DNA from: Clostridia bacterium
GTDB taxonomy: Bacteria; Bacillota; Clostridia; Oscillospirales; CAG-272
Direction: 5' to 3'
Length of the DNA stretch: 54,202 nt
Assembly: GCA_017395715.1 (NCBI GenBank)
Contig: JAFQNZ010000211.1
Coordinates: 1 to 54,202 of the forward strand
Shown here: positions 24,613-32,787 of the stretch, piece after piece
Numbering within the stretch: position 1 is the stretch's first letter
Layout of the letters: each line of letters opens with the position of its first letter
The notes under the pieces: model-generated
What the model was told of the DNA's origin: nothing
The model's input: the letters and a program-made list of their open reading frames with translations, nothing else
Databases searched by the model: none
Made by a program: the position numbers and the translations under genes

Positions 24613-25136
24613 TTGAACACCTCCCTCGCTATATCGACTACCTCTGCGCATACCGTCTTCATGGCGTTATACATAGGCATTGCGGCGGGAGTACCGTGTG
24701 TAAGCACCAACTCACCGTCCTCGTAGAAGCCCCACACATTTCTCTTGCCATGCCCTTTTCCGTAGCCGCCGATGGTCATGCCAAGCTCGCCGCCCTTCGG
24801 ATGAGGACTCGAACCCGCAGACCCGTTATGGTACACACCTGCACCAAATTCTACCCAAACGGCATCTTCGCCCTTGGCGATGACTACCGATACATTCCCG
24901 CGAGTGTCGATGCTTACATCCACGCTCGCGCTTCTCGCTCCACCACGCAGAAGATCGTCTACTACGGCAGAGCCAAAGCCCTGACTCGCGGTTTCCGATA
25001 TTCGTTCTGCTACGCGCTGTCTCAGGAGTTCCGTTTTCCTGATGATCTCCTGCTTGTATTCCTCGATTTCCCGCATCGCCTTTTCAATGCTTTTCGGGTT
25101 CAAGGAGAATCGAATCACTTTCTTACCCACGGACAT
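24609..25136 (-). CDS. HK97 gp10-like head-tail joining protein
   Basis: A 175-residue protein. The pattern ERISETASQGFGSAVVDD, a beta section, then VWVEFGAGVYHNGS fits the gp10-like family, whose members have a conserved YVEFGT-type stretch after a helical N terminus. It probably sits at the neck between head and tail. Confidence 0.72.
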   Translation of the reverse strand: MSVGKKVIRFSLNPKSIEKAMREIEEYKQEIIRKTELLRQRVAERISETASQGFGSAVVDDLLRGGARSASVDVSIDTRGNVSVVIAKGEDAVWVEFGAGVYHNGSAGSSPHPKGGELGMTIGGYGKGHGKRNVWGFYEDGELVLTHGTPAAMPMYNAMKTVCAEVVDIAREVFK

Positions 25137-25530
25137 TCACCTTGCTCACGGCGTAGGAAACGCTATTGAGACTACGGGCTACTTTCTTCACCACATAATC
25201 CCAAGGCGTAATCACTTCGCCTTTCTCGTTGCGAGCAAGCTCACCATCCTCGGTAAGCTCAGGAAGGGTATCAATCCACAGCACGGAATACTCATCAATC
25301 GGAGTATCGGGTTTCTCGATGACGATAACCTTATCGTAGGCTTCGTCCTCGCCGAACTGACGGGTGTTCGTCTCGCCCATGGCGGCAGAGATATTGGCCT
25401 TGGAACGCTCAGGCTTGTGATACCTGACCTCATACTCGCCCGACTCATTGCCGTACTCGTCTAAGATCGGTTCTTTGGCATCGTAGAGCGCGTAGAAGAA
25501 GGGAGTCATATTTCGAGTCATACACCGCAT
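25123..25530 (-). CDS. Head-tail connector / minor capsid-like protein
   Basis: A 135-residue protein with the pattern MTPFFYALYDAKEPILDEYG and later KVIVIEKPDTPIDEYSVLWID. This is typical of the gene between the gp6-like connector and gp10-like protein in these phages. The start overlaps the upstream stop by one base (TGATG). Confidence 0.65.
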   Translation of the reverse strand: MRCMTRNMTPFFYALYDAKEPILDEYGNESGEYEVRYHKPERSKANISAAMGETNTRQFGEDEAYDKVIVIEKPDTPIDEYSVLWIDTLPELTEDGELARNEKGEVITPWDYVVKKVARSLNSVSYAVSKVNVRG

Positions 25531-25853
25531 CAGATCACCCCCACGAAGGGAGTTACATGACTGCGGATATATGCGATCATGTCCTCGTACTTGAAAGTGC
25601 GGGAAATGCCGTTCTCGTTGTGGCTCACCTGATTCTCTGCGCCGCTCTGCGAATACCCTGCGATAACCGCAAACACCTGAGTCATCTCGTATTCAGCGGG
25701 AATTTCGGTGGGAATCTCCTCGCAATACGAATACCTCCAACCCAAAATCTCCTTCTGAGAAGCGGTAAGGTAGACCGTCAACTTCTCATCTTCCGAGGTG
25801 TCCTCGAAACCCAACAGGGATTTCACCATGGACAGCTTTTCGGCTTCGGTCAT
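25530..25853 (-). CDS. gp6-like head-tail connector (adaptor)
   Basis: A 107-residue helical protein starting MTEAEKLSMVKSLLGFEDTSEDEKLTVYLTASQKEIL. The sequence pattern and position right after the capsid genes match the phage gp6-like connector family. It forms the ring below the portal. Confidence 0.78.
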   Translation of the reverse strand: MTEAEKLSMVKSLLGFEDTSEDEKLTVYLTASQKEILGWRYSYCEEIPTEIPAEYEMTQVFAVIAGYSQSGAENQVSHNENGISRTFKYEDMIAYIRSHVTPFVGVI

Positions 25854-25871
25854 TGCGGTCTACCTCCCTTC

Positions 25872-26045
25872 TTACTCCTCAGTCTTTTCAGCCTGTTCGG
25901 AGGAGTCATTCTGTTCAGAAGACTCGTTGGTGGGCTTGGTTTCCTCACCCTTGGGCTTGGAGGGCTTACCCTTACCCTTCTTGGTCTCCTTCTGATCGAC
26001 AATCAGACCGATCACAAGACCCTTGGAAGTCATCTTCTCAGCCAT
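25872..26045 (-). CDS. Small charged protein between capsid and connector
   Basis: A 57-residue protein starting MAEKMTSKGLVIGLIVD and continuing as a Lys/Glu/Ser-rich, probably disordered tail. AGGAGG lies before the ATG at 26045. Such short genes with a conserved head and a flexible tail often follow the major capsid gene; it may be a head accessory protein. Function unknown. Confidence 0.65.
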   Translation of the reverse strand: MAEKMTSKGLVIGLIVDQKETKKGKGKPSKPKGEETKPTNESSEQNDSSEQAEKTEE

Positions 26046-26062
26046 AGCTCGTTACCTCCTGC

Positions 26063-26968
26063 TTAGGCCAGCGCGGTAGAACCACGGTGCATATAGATAC
26101 CCTTGGTCTTGTTCTCGTAGACGAAGGTATCATGGTAGATGCGGTAGTCGAACTTCCACGCATCGGCCTTCTGGTTCTCGTTGGGAGTGAAGATACGGGG
26201 CAGGACGTGCTTCACAACCTTGGTCACGGCAGAGGGATGGACGATCATGAAGTTGATCTTGTAACCATCGCCAACCGCGCCGGTGTAACCGCCAGCGGTC
26301 TGACCTTCGGTAGTACCGTCCAGCAGGGTGATCGCGGTGTAGAAGCGGCTCTGAGGAACACGGACAATCTGCATATTGTCGTAGGTCTCAACTTCGCGGT
26401 TCACACCACGCACATCGTTCATAACGGTGCGCACGATCTTGGCACGGAGACCCGCATAGGCGGTCTCGGAAATGAACAGGATACGACCCTCGGTGGGGAC
26501 TTCGGCTTCGTTCATATCCTTCTCGGCGGTGTCGATGAGGGCGGGAACATCGGTAGTACCGATCTCAACGTCACCAGTAGCGGTCTGAATGCCCTCAGCA
26601 CCCGCGATCTTGGCGAAGGTGTAGGCATCAATTTCGGGAGCGACCTTGGTACGGATGAACTCACCCGCCAGAGTACCAAAGGCCATGCCGATGGTCTCCT
26701 CGTTGTCCATGCGGTCAACCATGAACGCACGACCACGGTCGCGGGTCAGGGTCAGGGTTTCCCAAGAGCCAGCGACTTCACCATCGGTGTAGCCCTTGTT
26801 GCGGTCGTAGTTACCCAGACCATCCATAGAGGTCTTGAAAACCTTGATGGTATTGCCATTCACAATGTCAACCTTGGTCGCATCGAGAATAGCGGTACGG
26901 GAGCTTGCCTTGTACACTTCATCCAGCAGAGGAAGGTACTTCTGAGCAAGTTCAAAAGTATTAGCCAT
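26063..26968 (-). CDS. Major capsid protein
   Basis: A 301-residue protein starting MANTFELAQKYLPLLDEVYK. The central QSRFYTAITLLDG and the C-terminal IMVHPSAVTKVVKH-type stretch are typical of HK97-fold capsid proteins in phages that use a separate scaffold. It follows the scaffold gene and has a perfect GGAGG site. No head protease gene is seen nearby. Confidence 0.92.
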   Translation of the reverse strand: MANTFELAQKYLPLLDEVYKASSRTAILDATKVDIVNGNTIKVFKTSMDGLGNYDRNKGYTDGEVAGSWETLTLTRDRGRAFMVDRMDNEETIGMAFGTLAGEFIRTKVAPEIDAYTFAKIAGAEGIQTATGDVEIGTTDVPALIDTAEKDMNEAEVPTEGRILFISETAYAGLRAKIVRTVMNDVRGVNREVETYDNMQIVRVPQSRFYTAITLLDGTTEGQTAGGYTGAVGDGYKINFMIVHPSAVTKVVKHVLPRIFTPNENQKADAWKFDYRIYHDTFVYENKTKGIYMHRGSTALA

Positions 26969-26995
26969 AACTTGTTACCTCCAATTCATTGAAAT

Positions 26996-27571
26996 TTAGA
27001 TAGGCGGCAGACCGAAACTGGCTCTCAGGTCAGCCATTTCCTTCTTCGCCTTGGCTTCGTTGGGGTCATCCCCAGCAGGAGGCACGGGCGTTTCTTTCAG
27101 AATCTTCGCTCGCAACGCCTTTTCAGCGTTCACGGAATGCTTGCGCATCACGGCGAACACGGTTTCCATGTCACCGTCAGCCATGGCGTTCGCGGCTTCA
27201 TCAGCCAGCGCTTCATCATAGCCCTGGGACAGGAAGGAAGCCTTGTGATTGCTCACAGTCTTTTCCTTGCGGAGCGTTTCAAGCTCCAGCTTCATGTCCT
27301 CCTGTTCCTGCTTGCGCCGTTCCTCCTCGATCTCATCGGCACTCATCTTCGCACGAAGCTGACGCTTGGTGGCGGCAAGTTCCTTGGAAACCTTGTCGAA
27401 ATGAGCCTTGGAGATCATGCCATCCTTGGAAGGGGCAGGAGCGGGAGCGGGTTCAGGGTCGTTATCGGGTTGCGGGTTCGGGTCGGTGTCCATGTTTTCG
27501 AGCAGACTCAGCTTTTCCTCAGCCGTCATGTCCTCCCGATAACCTTCCACCTTCGTCCAGTCAAAAGCCAT
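26996..27571 (-). CDS. Capsid scaffold protein
   Basis: A 191-residue protein with a Pro/Asp-rich section (PNPQPDNDPEPAPAPAP), a long coiled coil (KELAATKRQLRAKMSADEI) and a C-terminal ASFGLPPI. The layout matches phage scaffolding proteins (DUF4355/GPO-like), and its place before the major capsid gene supports it. Confidence 0.85.
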   Translation of the reverse strand: MAFDWTKVEGYREDMTAEEKLSLLENMDTDPNPQPDNDPEPAPAPAPSKDGMISKAHFDKVSKELAATKRQLRAKMSADEIEEERRKQEQEDMKLELETLRKEKTVSNHKASFLSQGYDEALADEAANAMADGDMETVFAVMRKHSVNAEKALRAKILKETPVPPAGDDPNEAKAKKEMADLRASFGLPPI

Positions 27572-27593
27572 CGTATACCTCCTTGCGTTTGTT

Positions 27594-27703
27594 CAAAGCG
27601 GTTCTCTCCGCTTAACAATGAATGCGAATTTTATATACCGTCTTCTCTTACGGTTTGCGAATTGTTTTACCTCGCTTCTCTGCGAGTATCAAAACAGGGG
27701 AGC
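27594..27703 (-). other. Stem-loop array between portal and scaffold
   Basis: Three hairpins follow one another: 27596-27613 (AAGCGG/CCGCTT), 27637-27654 (ACCGT/ACGGT) and 27671-27686 (CTCGC/GCGAG). The stems differ in sequence, but on the transcribed strand every loop contains AGAGAA. No gene fits here. The pattern of varied stems with a fixed loop suggests protein-binding RNA elements or mRNA stability elements. Confidence 0.6.
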
Positions 27704-27715
27704 TTACTCCTCTGT
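27694..27715 (-). terminator. Hairpin over the portal stop codon
   Basis: ACAGAGGAG and CTCCCCTGT pair over nine positions (one wobble) around TAAG, which holds the portal stop. TTTT follows on the minus strand. It resembles a weak intrinsic terminator that would lower transcription into scaffold and capsid genes. Confidence 0.5.
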
Positions 27716-29152
27716 CTCAACCTTCTTAGGCGGTTCTCCCTTGGAAGGAGGTACAGAACCCGCCGGGACAGGTTCTTTGTAATCCCACTTCCGCAGGAAG
27801 GACTTGCTCTGCTCGGTCACATCCATCGGGTCATTGAACAGACCACTCGTGGCAATAGCCACTTCGGGGGCAAGACCAGCTTCAAGCATCTGCATCAAGC
27901 TCTGCGTCTTGGTCAACAGGTTATCATGCTGTCTGCGAGTGAACTTGTAATCCACCTCGCGCAGACTCAGGTTGAACTCCTTCACCACGGTACGGATGAT
28001 GCTCAGGGCAAGCCGCAGGAAACTCCGTTCAGACTCCTCGAAAAGAAGCTCGGTGTCCTTGGCTCGCGCTTCGCATTGACTCCAACCGTCTCTCAGGAAT
28101 ACCGCCGCACCCGTATCAGAGGTGGATGCACCACCCTTGGTCGTGGTCGGCATACCACAGATCACAAGCACCTGCTCGTAGATGTAATCCACAAGGGTCT
28201 GCGTCTGCGCCTGATTAAGCTCCTGAGACACAATATCCACATCGGAATCCACGCCCTGCGTAGACTTCACGATGATCGCACCGAGTTCTTGGAGCTTTTT
28301 GATACCCGCATCGTCAATCTCACAGTTCTTGAACTTCAAGAAGCTCTGAATGAACTGCTCAATACCATCCACTCGGTTGCTCATGATGGTGTTGATCGCA
28401 TCCAACAGCGGAACGGCGGGTTCAAAAGAACCCATCCTTGCCATATTCAGCCGATACTCGAAAATCGGAATATCGCCCAAACTGTGCGCTTCCCACTTTT
28501 TCAGCACACCATCTTCGACCTCGAAGTAATGGTCACGAGTGTAGCCGCAATAGGTAGCTTTCAGGCTCTTATCGGCCTGTTCTTTGTAGACCTCACGAAC
28601 ACCCATCATCCTGCGCTTACCGAAACCTGCGTTGTACACCACGAAGGTGTAGCGCGGGTCAGGGGTATCAAGCATGAAGGGAGCGTCATCCTCGGTCGCG
28701 TTCTTACGGGGGAGAACCATGCGATAGCCAACACCGCCAATCGCCATCCATGTAGCGATTTCCTTGTCACGGCTCGCCTTGTTCTCGAAGAACATGAAGT
28801 CATTCAGCGTGGTAATCTCGTTGGAAGACTGTCCACGCTCACCGCGCCGCACATAGGTCAGCGGTTCACCGAGGAAATATCCGCTCGTGAACTGCGTAAT
28901 CTCAGCGGCATGGTTTTCAACGATCTTGTTGCAAATCTCAGGCCGCACCTTTTTCGTGCGGGTGAGAATCGGCTGATTGCCCTTCATGTAGCGATAGAGG
29001 TAGTCAATCTGAAAGGAGTTGGTCTGATGAACGAGCAACGCCTTACCCAGCACATCGCACACATTATTGCGTGTGATTTCTTCAACGGGGGTGATGATCT
29101 CCGTCCTGCCAAAAAGCGGATTCTCGATCTGAACCCCTACGTTCTCACTCAT
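27704..29152 (-). CDS. Portal protein (SPP1 gp6-like)
   Basis: A 482-residue protein starting MSENVGVQIENPLFG. The pattern QIDYLYRYMKGNQPIL, then ICNKIVENHAAEI, then YFLGEPLTYV is that of SPP1 gp6-type portals. It forms the 12-subunit ring through which DNA enters. A 21-codon upstream extension is open, but only the ATG at 29152 has a site (GGGAGGG). The gene follows an attenuated promoter. Confidence 0.92.
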   Translation of the reverse strand: MSENVGVQIENPLFGRTEIITPVEEITRNNVCDVLGKALLVHQTNSFQIDYLYRYMKGNQPILTRTKKVRPEICNKIVENHAAEITQFTSGYFLGEPLTYVRRGERGQSSNEITTLNDFMFFENKASRDKEIATWMAIGGVGYRMVLPRKNATEDDAPFMLDTPDPRYTFVVYNAGFGKRRMMGVREVYKEQADKSLKATYCGYTRDHYFEVEDGVLKKWEAHSLGDIPIFEYRLNMARMGSFEPAVPLLDAINTIMSNRVDGIEQFIQSFLKFKNCEIDDAGIKKLQELGAIIVKSTQGVDSDVDIVSQELNQAQTQTLVDYIYEQVLVICGMPTTTKGGASTSDTGAAVFLRDGWSQCEARAKDTELLFEESERSFLRLALSIIRTVVKEFNLSLREVDYKFTRRQHDNLLTKTQSLMQMLEAGLAPEVAIATSGLFNDPMDVTEQSKSFLRKWDYKEPVPAGSVPPSKGEPPKKVETEE

Positions 29153-29174
29153 CTGAACTCCCTCCCTTCTCGAA

Positions 29175-29223
29175 AATAAAAAGCGCATGATGTTCGAGGA
29201 CGTGTCCTCTCGCATTCATGCGC
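29175..29223 (-). terminator. Terminator-like hairpin in the portal leader
   Basis: GCGCATGA and TCATGCGC form the outer stem, GAGGAC and GTCCTC the inner one, and TTTTTATTTT follows on the minus strand. It sits between a strong promoter and the portal ribosome site, so late transcription must read through it. Confidence 0.78.
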
Positions 29224-29255
29224 CTTGAATCCATATTGCGGATTTCTACTATTCA

Positions 29256-29284
29256 ATTATACTCTATATTTCGGAGCTTGTCAA
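29256..29284 (-). promoter_or_regulatory. Perfect-consensus promoter before the structural genes
   Basis: On the minus strand TTGACA (29284-29279), a 17-base spacer and TATAAT (29261-29256). The spacer contains TATTTCGGAG (plus strand 29267-29276), which shares its TATTTCGGA core with an operator at 5598-5606. It would be very strong unless repressed, and it lies about 30 bases before a terminator. Confidence 0.78.
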
Positions 29285-29309
29285 TAAAAATTCTTCTGAT
29301 TATTGGATT

Positions 29310-29804
29310 TTATTTGTAAAGGAGCGTGATTTCTCCTGTCTCACGGTAAGCGTTCATATCAATCACACGCTGATTCGTACTCCCTCGATAATCAAGTTCG
29401 AGCGACCGCAGTTCTTGAACATACCGACCATCCACAAGCACATCCACTTCTCGTAGTAATACATCAGCGTTCGGAACGTGCTTTTCCAACTGTTGCAGAG
29501 TATACCCTGTATAACACCATACGTTCATACCTCTCGCTTTTGCGGCTTTGGCTATTTCCGCACAAGCAAATTGCTGAAAGAACGGTTCGCCGCCCGAAAG
29601 GGTCAGGCCATCGCAAAGCGGGTTTGCATCCATCTGAGCTATGACCTCCTCAACCTCCATCATCTTTCCACCATAGAGCGTATGAGTTTCGGGGTTATGA
29701 CACCCTTTACAACGGTGTGGGCAACCCTGCGTGAATACTACGAACCGAAGCCCCTTACCGTCCACAATAGAATCCTGCGTGATACCCGCTACTCTGATCT
29801 TCAT
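29310..29804 (-). CDS. nrdG: Anaerobic ribonucleotide reductase activase (radical SAM)
   Basis: A 164-residue NrdG. QGCPHRCKGCHNPETH supplies the CX3CX2C cluster, and LTLSGGEPFFQ is the SAM-binding GGE motif. It generates the glycyl radical on NrdD (45003-46901). The ATG at 29804 has GAGGAGG upstream; the longer open frame runs into TerL and is not used. It is unusual that it lies inside the packaging module, 15 kb from nrdD. Confidence 0.93.
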   Translation of the reverse strand: MKIRVAGITQDSIVDGKGLRFVVFTQGCPHRCKGCHNPETHTLYGGKMMEVEEVIAQMDANPLCDGLTLSGGEPFFQQFACAEIAKAAKARGMNVWCYTGYTLQQLEKHVPNADVLLREVDVLVDGRYVQELRSLELDYRGSTNQRVIDMNAYRETGEITLLYK

Positions 29805-29814
29805 GACAACCTCC

Positions 29815-31461
29815 TCAATACGGTCTCTGAATGATTCGTACCTCAGCCCCCGCAAGCCCCTGAATGAACTCGGCGAACATCGCCATGGCATCAGGTACGT
29901 CATCGTGCTTATTCTTACCCGCCATGGTGTAGGTGCAAAGCATATCCATGAACCTGCCGTAATCACTCGATCTCTTATACAGGCTCTTGTCCCTGAACAG
30001 GCAATGTTCCTTCACCCATGCGCTGTTGACGATGATCTTGGTCTCCTTATTGGCGGTGGTGAACTTGGTGGTGATGTGGGTGATACCACCCTGCTTCTTG
30101 ACTTCCTTCTGAACCTTCTCGGCAACACGACCACCTGCGCTGTTGCTCTCAAAACGGCATTGATGCACCTTGTTTTTCAGCAGAATCCCAATGAGACGAG
30201 CGTCCACCGTATCAGGCAAACCGTTGTCACAGATCACATCTTCGATATAGTAGTCATTACCATAGCAGTAGCCAACGGGAAGCACAGCGAAGTCCGTACC
30301 CTTATCCTTGGTATCGCAGACAGCCAAAATGCCGTCAGGAGCGGTGCTCGGCAGATCGAAATATCTGCGAAGCTCGTCTTCATCGTATACAAGACCCTCG
30401 CGCTCAATGGGTTCGTTCATATACAAGGCTCGCCAGCTGGCATCATCCATAATATCACGCTGTTCATGGTAGACCTTGGTGGAGAAACCCACGCCGTAAG
30501 CGTAATCGAAATTGCTCTCATCATTCGCATCCAAAGCGGGAATGACAATGAATTTCGCCCTCGGATTGTTGCTATACTCACTTTCAAGCCGTCCGATAAC
30601 GTCATGGACGCTCCAACGGGTAGCAATGTGAAGCTCCTTGCACTTATCACCGATCTTACGCTGACGAAGGTCGGTGGTGTAGGTCTGCCACAGCTTGTCC
30701 AAGCGTTCCTTACTCAGAGCAACCTCGATACCACTCACAAGGTCATCGCAGTAAAGCAGGGTAGCCGCACGGTACAAACCCGCATTACCCGTACCGATGG
30801 AGGTAAATTCAAGGGTCTCGAATCGTTTGGGGTCTCCCAGATCAATGCGGCAATCCTTCGCATTGGTACTGCATACATCCACATACGGGAAAACATCATG
30901 CCACAGGTATTCACCGTTCTTATCGAAGATGCGCAGACATTCGTCATATACACCGCGAACGAAGGAATTACTATGGCTACCCGTCAGCATAGGTTTATCG
31001 GGAATCTTACCCGCGAGCCACGTCAGGAAGAAAATCGCCAATGTAGTCTTGCCTACGCCCGGAGGAAGACTGATCGCCAAAAGGTCGAGCGCATCATCCG
31101 CAAGAGCTTGAAGCTCATCAACCACCGCTTTCAGAATCTTACGGCGGGGAGCATAGAATTTCTTACTCGGTTCCCTGTTCCATTCGATATATAATAGGTA
31201 AGAATCGAAATCGTCCTTTGCGGCGGCATGGAGCACCTGCTTGTGAAGGGAGAAGAAATTCCTCGCAAGAGGTAAATCTGTCTTCGCAAGAGAGGGAATG
31301 AGATCATTCAACCTCTCGGAAATCCATTTCAGCCATTTGAGACCCAGTTCCTTATCAGTTTTCAGAGCTTCCTTCGCAACTGAATACAAATCCTTATAAA
31401 TTCGGTAATTGAGAGGGTCTTTTTGCAGATTTTCCGCAATTTTCTCAATCAAATCAAGCAT
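29815..31461 (-). CDS. terL: Terminase large subunit
   Basis: A 548-residue packaging motor. ATPase: Walker A SLPPGVGKTT (131-140), Walker B LLYCDD (235-240), coupling motif ATRWS (280-284). Nuclease: Asp383 in AVCDTKDKGTDF, Glu438 in RFESN, and HDDVPDA near 519-525. The ATG at 31461 follows TTGGAGG. A terminator hairpin sits immediately upstream. The small subunit gene is not adjacent but about 4.5 kb away (35931-36512), with an accessory module between. Confidence 0.93.
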   Translation of the reverse strand: MLDLIEKIAENLQKDPLNYRIYKDLYSVAKEALKTDKELGLKWLKWISERLNDLIPSLAKTDLPLARNFFSLHKQVLHAAAKDDFDSYLLYIEWNREPSKKFYAPRRKILKAVVDELQALADDALDLLAISLPPGVGKTTLAIFFLTWLAGKIPDKPMLTGSHSNSFVRGVYDECLRIFDKNGEYLWHDVFPYVDVCSTNAKDCRIDLGDPKRFETLEFTSIGTGNAGLYRAATLLYCDDLVSGIEVALSKERLDKLWQTYTTDLRQRKIGDKCKELHIATRWSVHDVIGRLESEYSNNPRAKFIVIPALDANDESNFDYAYGVGFSTKVYHEQRDIMDDASWRALYMNEPIEREGLVYDEDELRRYFDLPSTAPDGILAVCDTKDKGTDFAVLPVGYCYGNDYYIEDVICDNGLPDTVDARLIGILLKNKVHQCRFESNSAGGRVAEKVQKEVKKQGGITHITTKFTTANKETKIIVNSAWVKEHCLFRDKSLYKRSSDYGRFMDMLCTYTMAGKNKHDDVPDAMAMFAEFIQGLAGAEVRIIQRPY

Positions 31462-31472
31462 TTTCGACCTCC

Positions 31473-31514
31473 AAAACAAAAATAGTGCATGATCGCGTCT
31501 TTGCAATCATGCAC
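31473..31514 (-). terminator. Terminator-like hairpin before terL
   Basis: GTGCATGAT and ATCATGCAC form a perfect 9-bp stem, with TATTTTTGTTTT following on the minus strand, directly before the terL ribosome site. It ends the transcript of the accessory operon; terL must be expressed by readthrough or antitermination, since no promoter fits between them. Confidence 0.78.
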
Positions 31515-31519
31515 CATCT

Positions 31520-31870
31520 TCAAACTTCGAGTTTCTTCATGTACTCCTTGTATTCCAAGGTTTGATTTCCTACCTTGACGTGCTTTCGTGAGCCGTCAGC
31601 ATAGTATACCATAAAGATTGTCTCATTCACAGCCCTATTTCGTAATCCTACGCTCATATGGACTGTATCTATGATCTTGGTCTTCACAACTGTTCGAGCA
31701 AGAGCGGCTTTTTCTCGTTCAGCTTGCCATTCTTGACGTTGCTCGAAGGTTTTCTGTCTTCTCTGCTCATATTTACCTGACTTCTTCTCATGTCGGTCGT
31801 ATAAAATGATGACCGCGAAGATAATCACGGCGAATATCACAGCAAATATGAAAAACATCTTCCCGTCCAT
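31520..31870 (-). CDS. Membrane-anchored hypothetical protein
   Basis: A 116-residue protein. The N terminus (KMFFIFAVIFAVIIFAVIIL) is one membrane span, then a charged coiled coil (QRRQKTFEQRQEWQAEREK) and a C-terminal beta part (ETIFMVYYADGSRKHVKVG). It starts 2 bases from the end of the recombinase gene and is the last gene of that operon. Function unknown. Confidence 0.62.
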   Translation of the reverse strand: MDGKMFFIFAVIFAVIIFAVIILYDRHEKKSGKYEQRRQKTFEQRQEWQAEREKAALARTVVKTKIIDTVHMSVGLRNRAVNETIFMVYYADGSRKHVKVGNQTLEYKEYMKKLEV

Positions 31871-31871
31871 A

Positions 31872-32444
31872 TTACCCTGCCTTTCTCACTCGTTCATACC
31901 AAGTGCTTCGGCTGATACCCAACTCCTCACAACACTCCGAGACGGTCATTTGACCGTCTTTTTGCATTTTCAGGAATTTTTCAAACTCAGGAATCTCCTT
32001 GGCCTTACGACCTTCCTTCCAATCGGGATCATGTTCACGGCAGATTGCCTTACCCTCGCTCGTGCGAGCAACAATCATATCGCGCTCGAACTCCGCAAAG
32101 GCGAGGAAGATTGTCCGCATCAGCTTCCCAGAAGGGCTGTCATCGAATTTTCCCATGTTCAGGATGTTGATTTCAACGCCCTTCGCCAAAAACTCATCAA
32201 TAATGTCAAGGCCATCGCGGGTGCTTCGAGCCATACGGTCGAGCTTTGTCATCACCACCGTGTCTCCTGCACACACCAACCCCATGAGTTCGTCCAGCTG
32301 AGGGCGGCTTTTCTTCGTGCCTGTGAAACTCTCACACAGAATCTTCTCTGCACCTGCTTCTCGCAGGAGCTTTTCTTGGGCTTCAAGGCTGTTTCCGTAC
32401 CTGTCCTGCCCTTTGGTGCTGACTCGTGCATAGCCGTAGATCAA
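31872..32444 (-). CDS. Small serine recombinase (resolvase/invertase)
   Basis: A 190-residue protein with the resolvase catalytic motif YGYARVSTKGQ, then DRMARSTRDGLDIID, and a C-terminal helix-turn-helix (TVSECCEELGISRSTWYERV). The length and layout match Hin/Gin/Tn3-type enzymes, not integrases. The likely start is a TTG at 32444 after AAAGGAGG, giving MIYGYARVS as in relatives. It lies in the accessory module and may control inversion or resolution; no matching pair of sites was found. A 16-bp palindrome (32494-32509) lies in its leader. Confidence 0.85.
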   Translation of the reverse strand: MIYGYARVSTKGQDRYGNSLEAQEKLLREAGAEKILCESFTGTKKSRPQLDELMGLVCAGDTVVMTKLDRMARSTRDGLDIIDEFLAKGVEINILNMGKFDDSPSGKLMRTIFLAFAEFERDMIVARTSEGKAICREHDPDWKEGRKAKEIPEFEKFLKMQKDGQMTVSECCEELGISRSTWYERVRKAG

Positions 32445-32562
32445 CCCAACCACACCTCCTTTGGGAAATTCGGGAGGATTTTTCATCCTCAGCTTCTTCA
32501 TGAAGAAGACAGTCAAAATACTTCCTTACACAATACCGTTCAGAAATATTCCCATTCTTCCC

Positions 32563-32787
32563 TTATTCTACTTCAAACCCACCTTCGGGGACTCGCGTCT
32601 CTCTCGGAACGACCACAACCTTGTAATCCATCAGCCGAAGCATTTCATTCAGCTTGGAGACAGACACGTTCTTCTGCTTGAATCGTTCACTCAGGACGTT
32701 GCTCTTGATACCAAGACGGTCACACAGCATCGCGGGACGAACCTCTTTCAGCTTCATAACCTCTTTTACAGCTTCCATGGCAATCAT
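32563..32787 (-). CDS. HTH regulator of the accessory module
   Basis: A 74-residue protein. AVKEVMKLKEVRPAMLCDRL and NVLSERFKQKNVSVSKLNEML form an XRE-like helix-turn-helix. Its start overlaps the upstream stop (ATGA). The operon promoter (33059-33087) overlaps CTCAGA-type palindromes, so this is the best candidate to bind them and repress itself, the rightward operon and the promoter at 42.2 kb. That link is inferred. Confidence 0.7.
   Translation of the reverse strand: MIAMEAVKEVMKLKEVRPAMLCDRLGIKSNVLSERFKQKNVSVSKLNEMLRLMDYKVVVVPRETRVPEGGFEVE

Noticed and set aside
27137..29179. 680-codon open frame on the plus strand
   Set aside because: Antisense to scaffold and portal genes; no recognisable motif or ribosome site.
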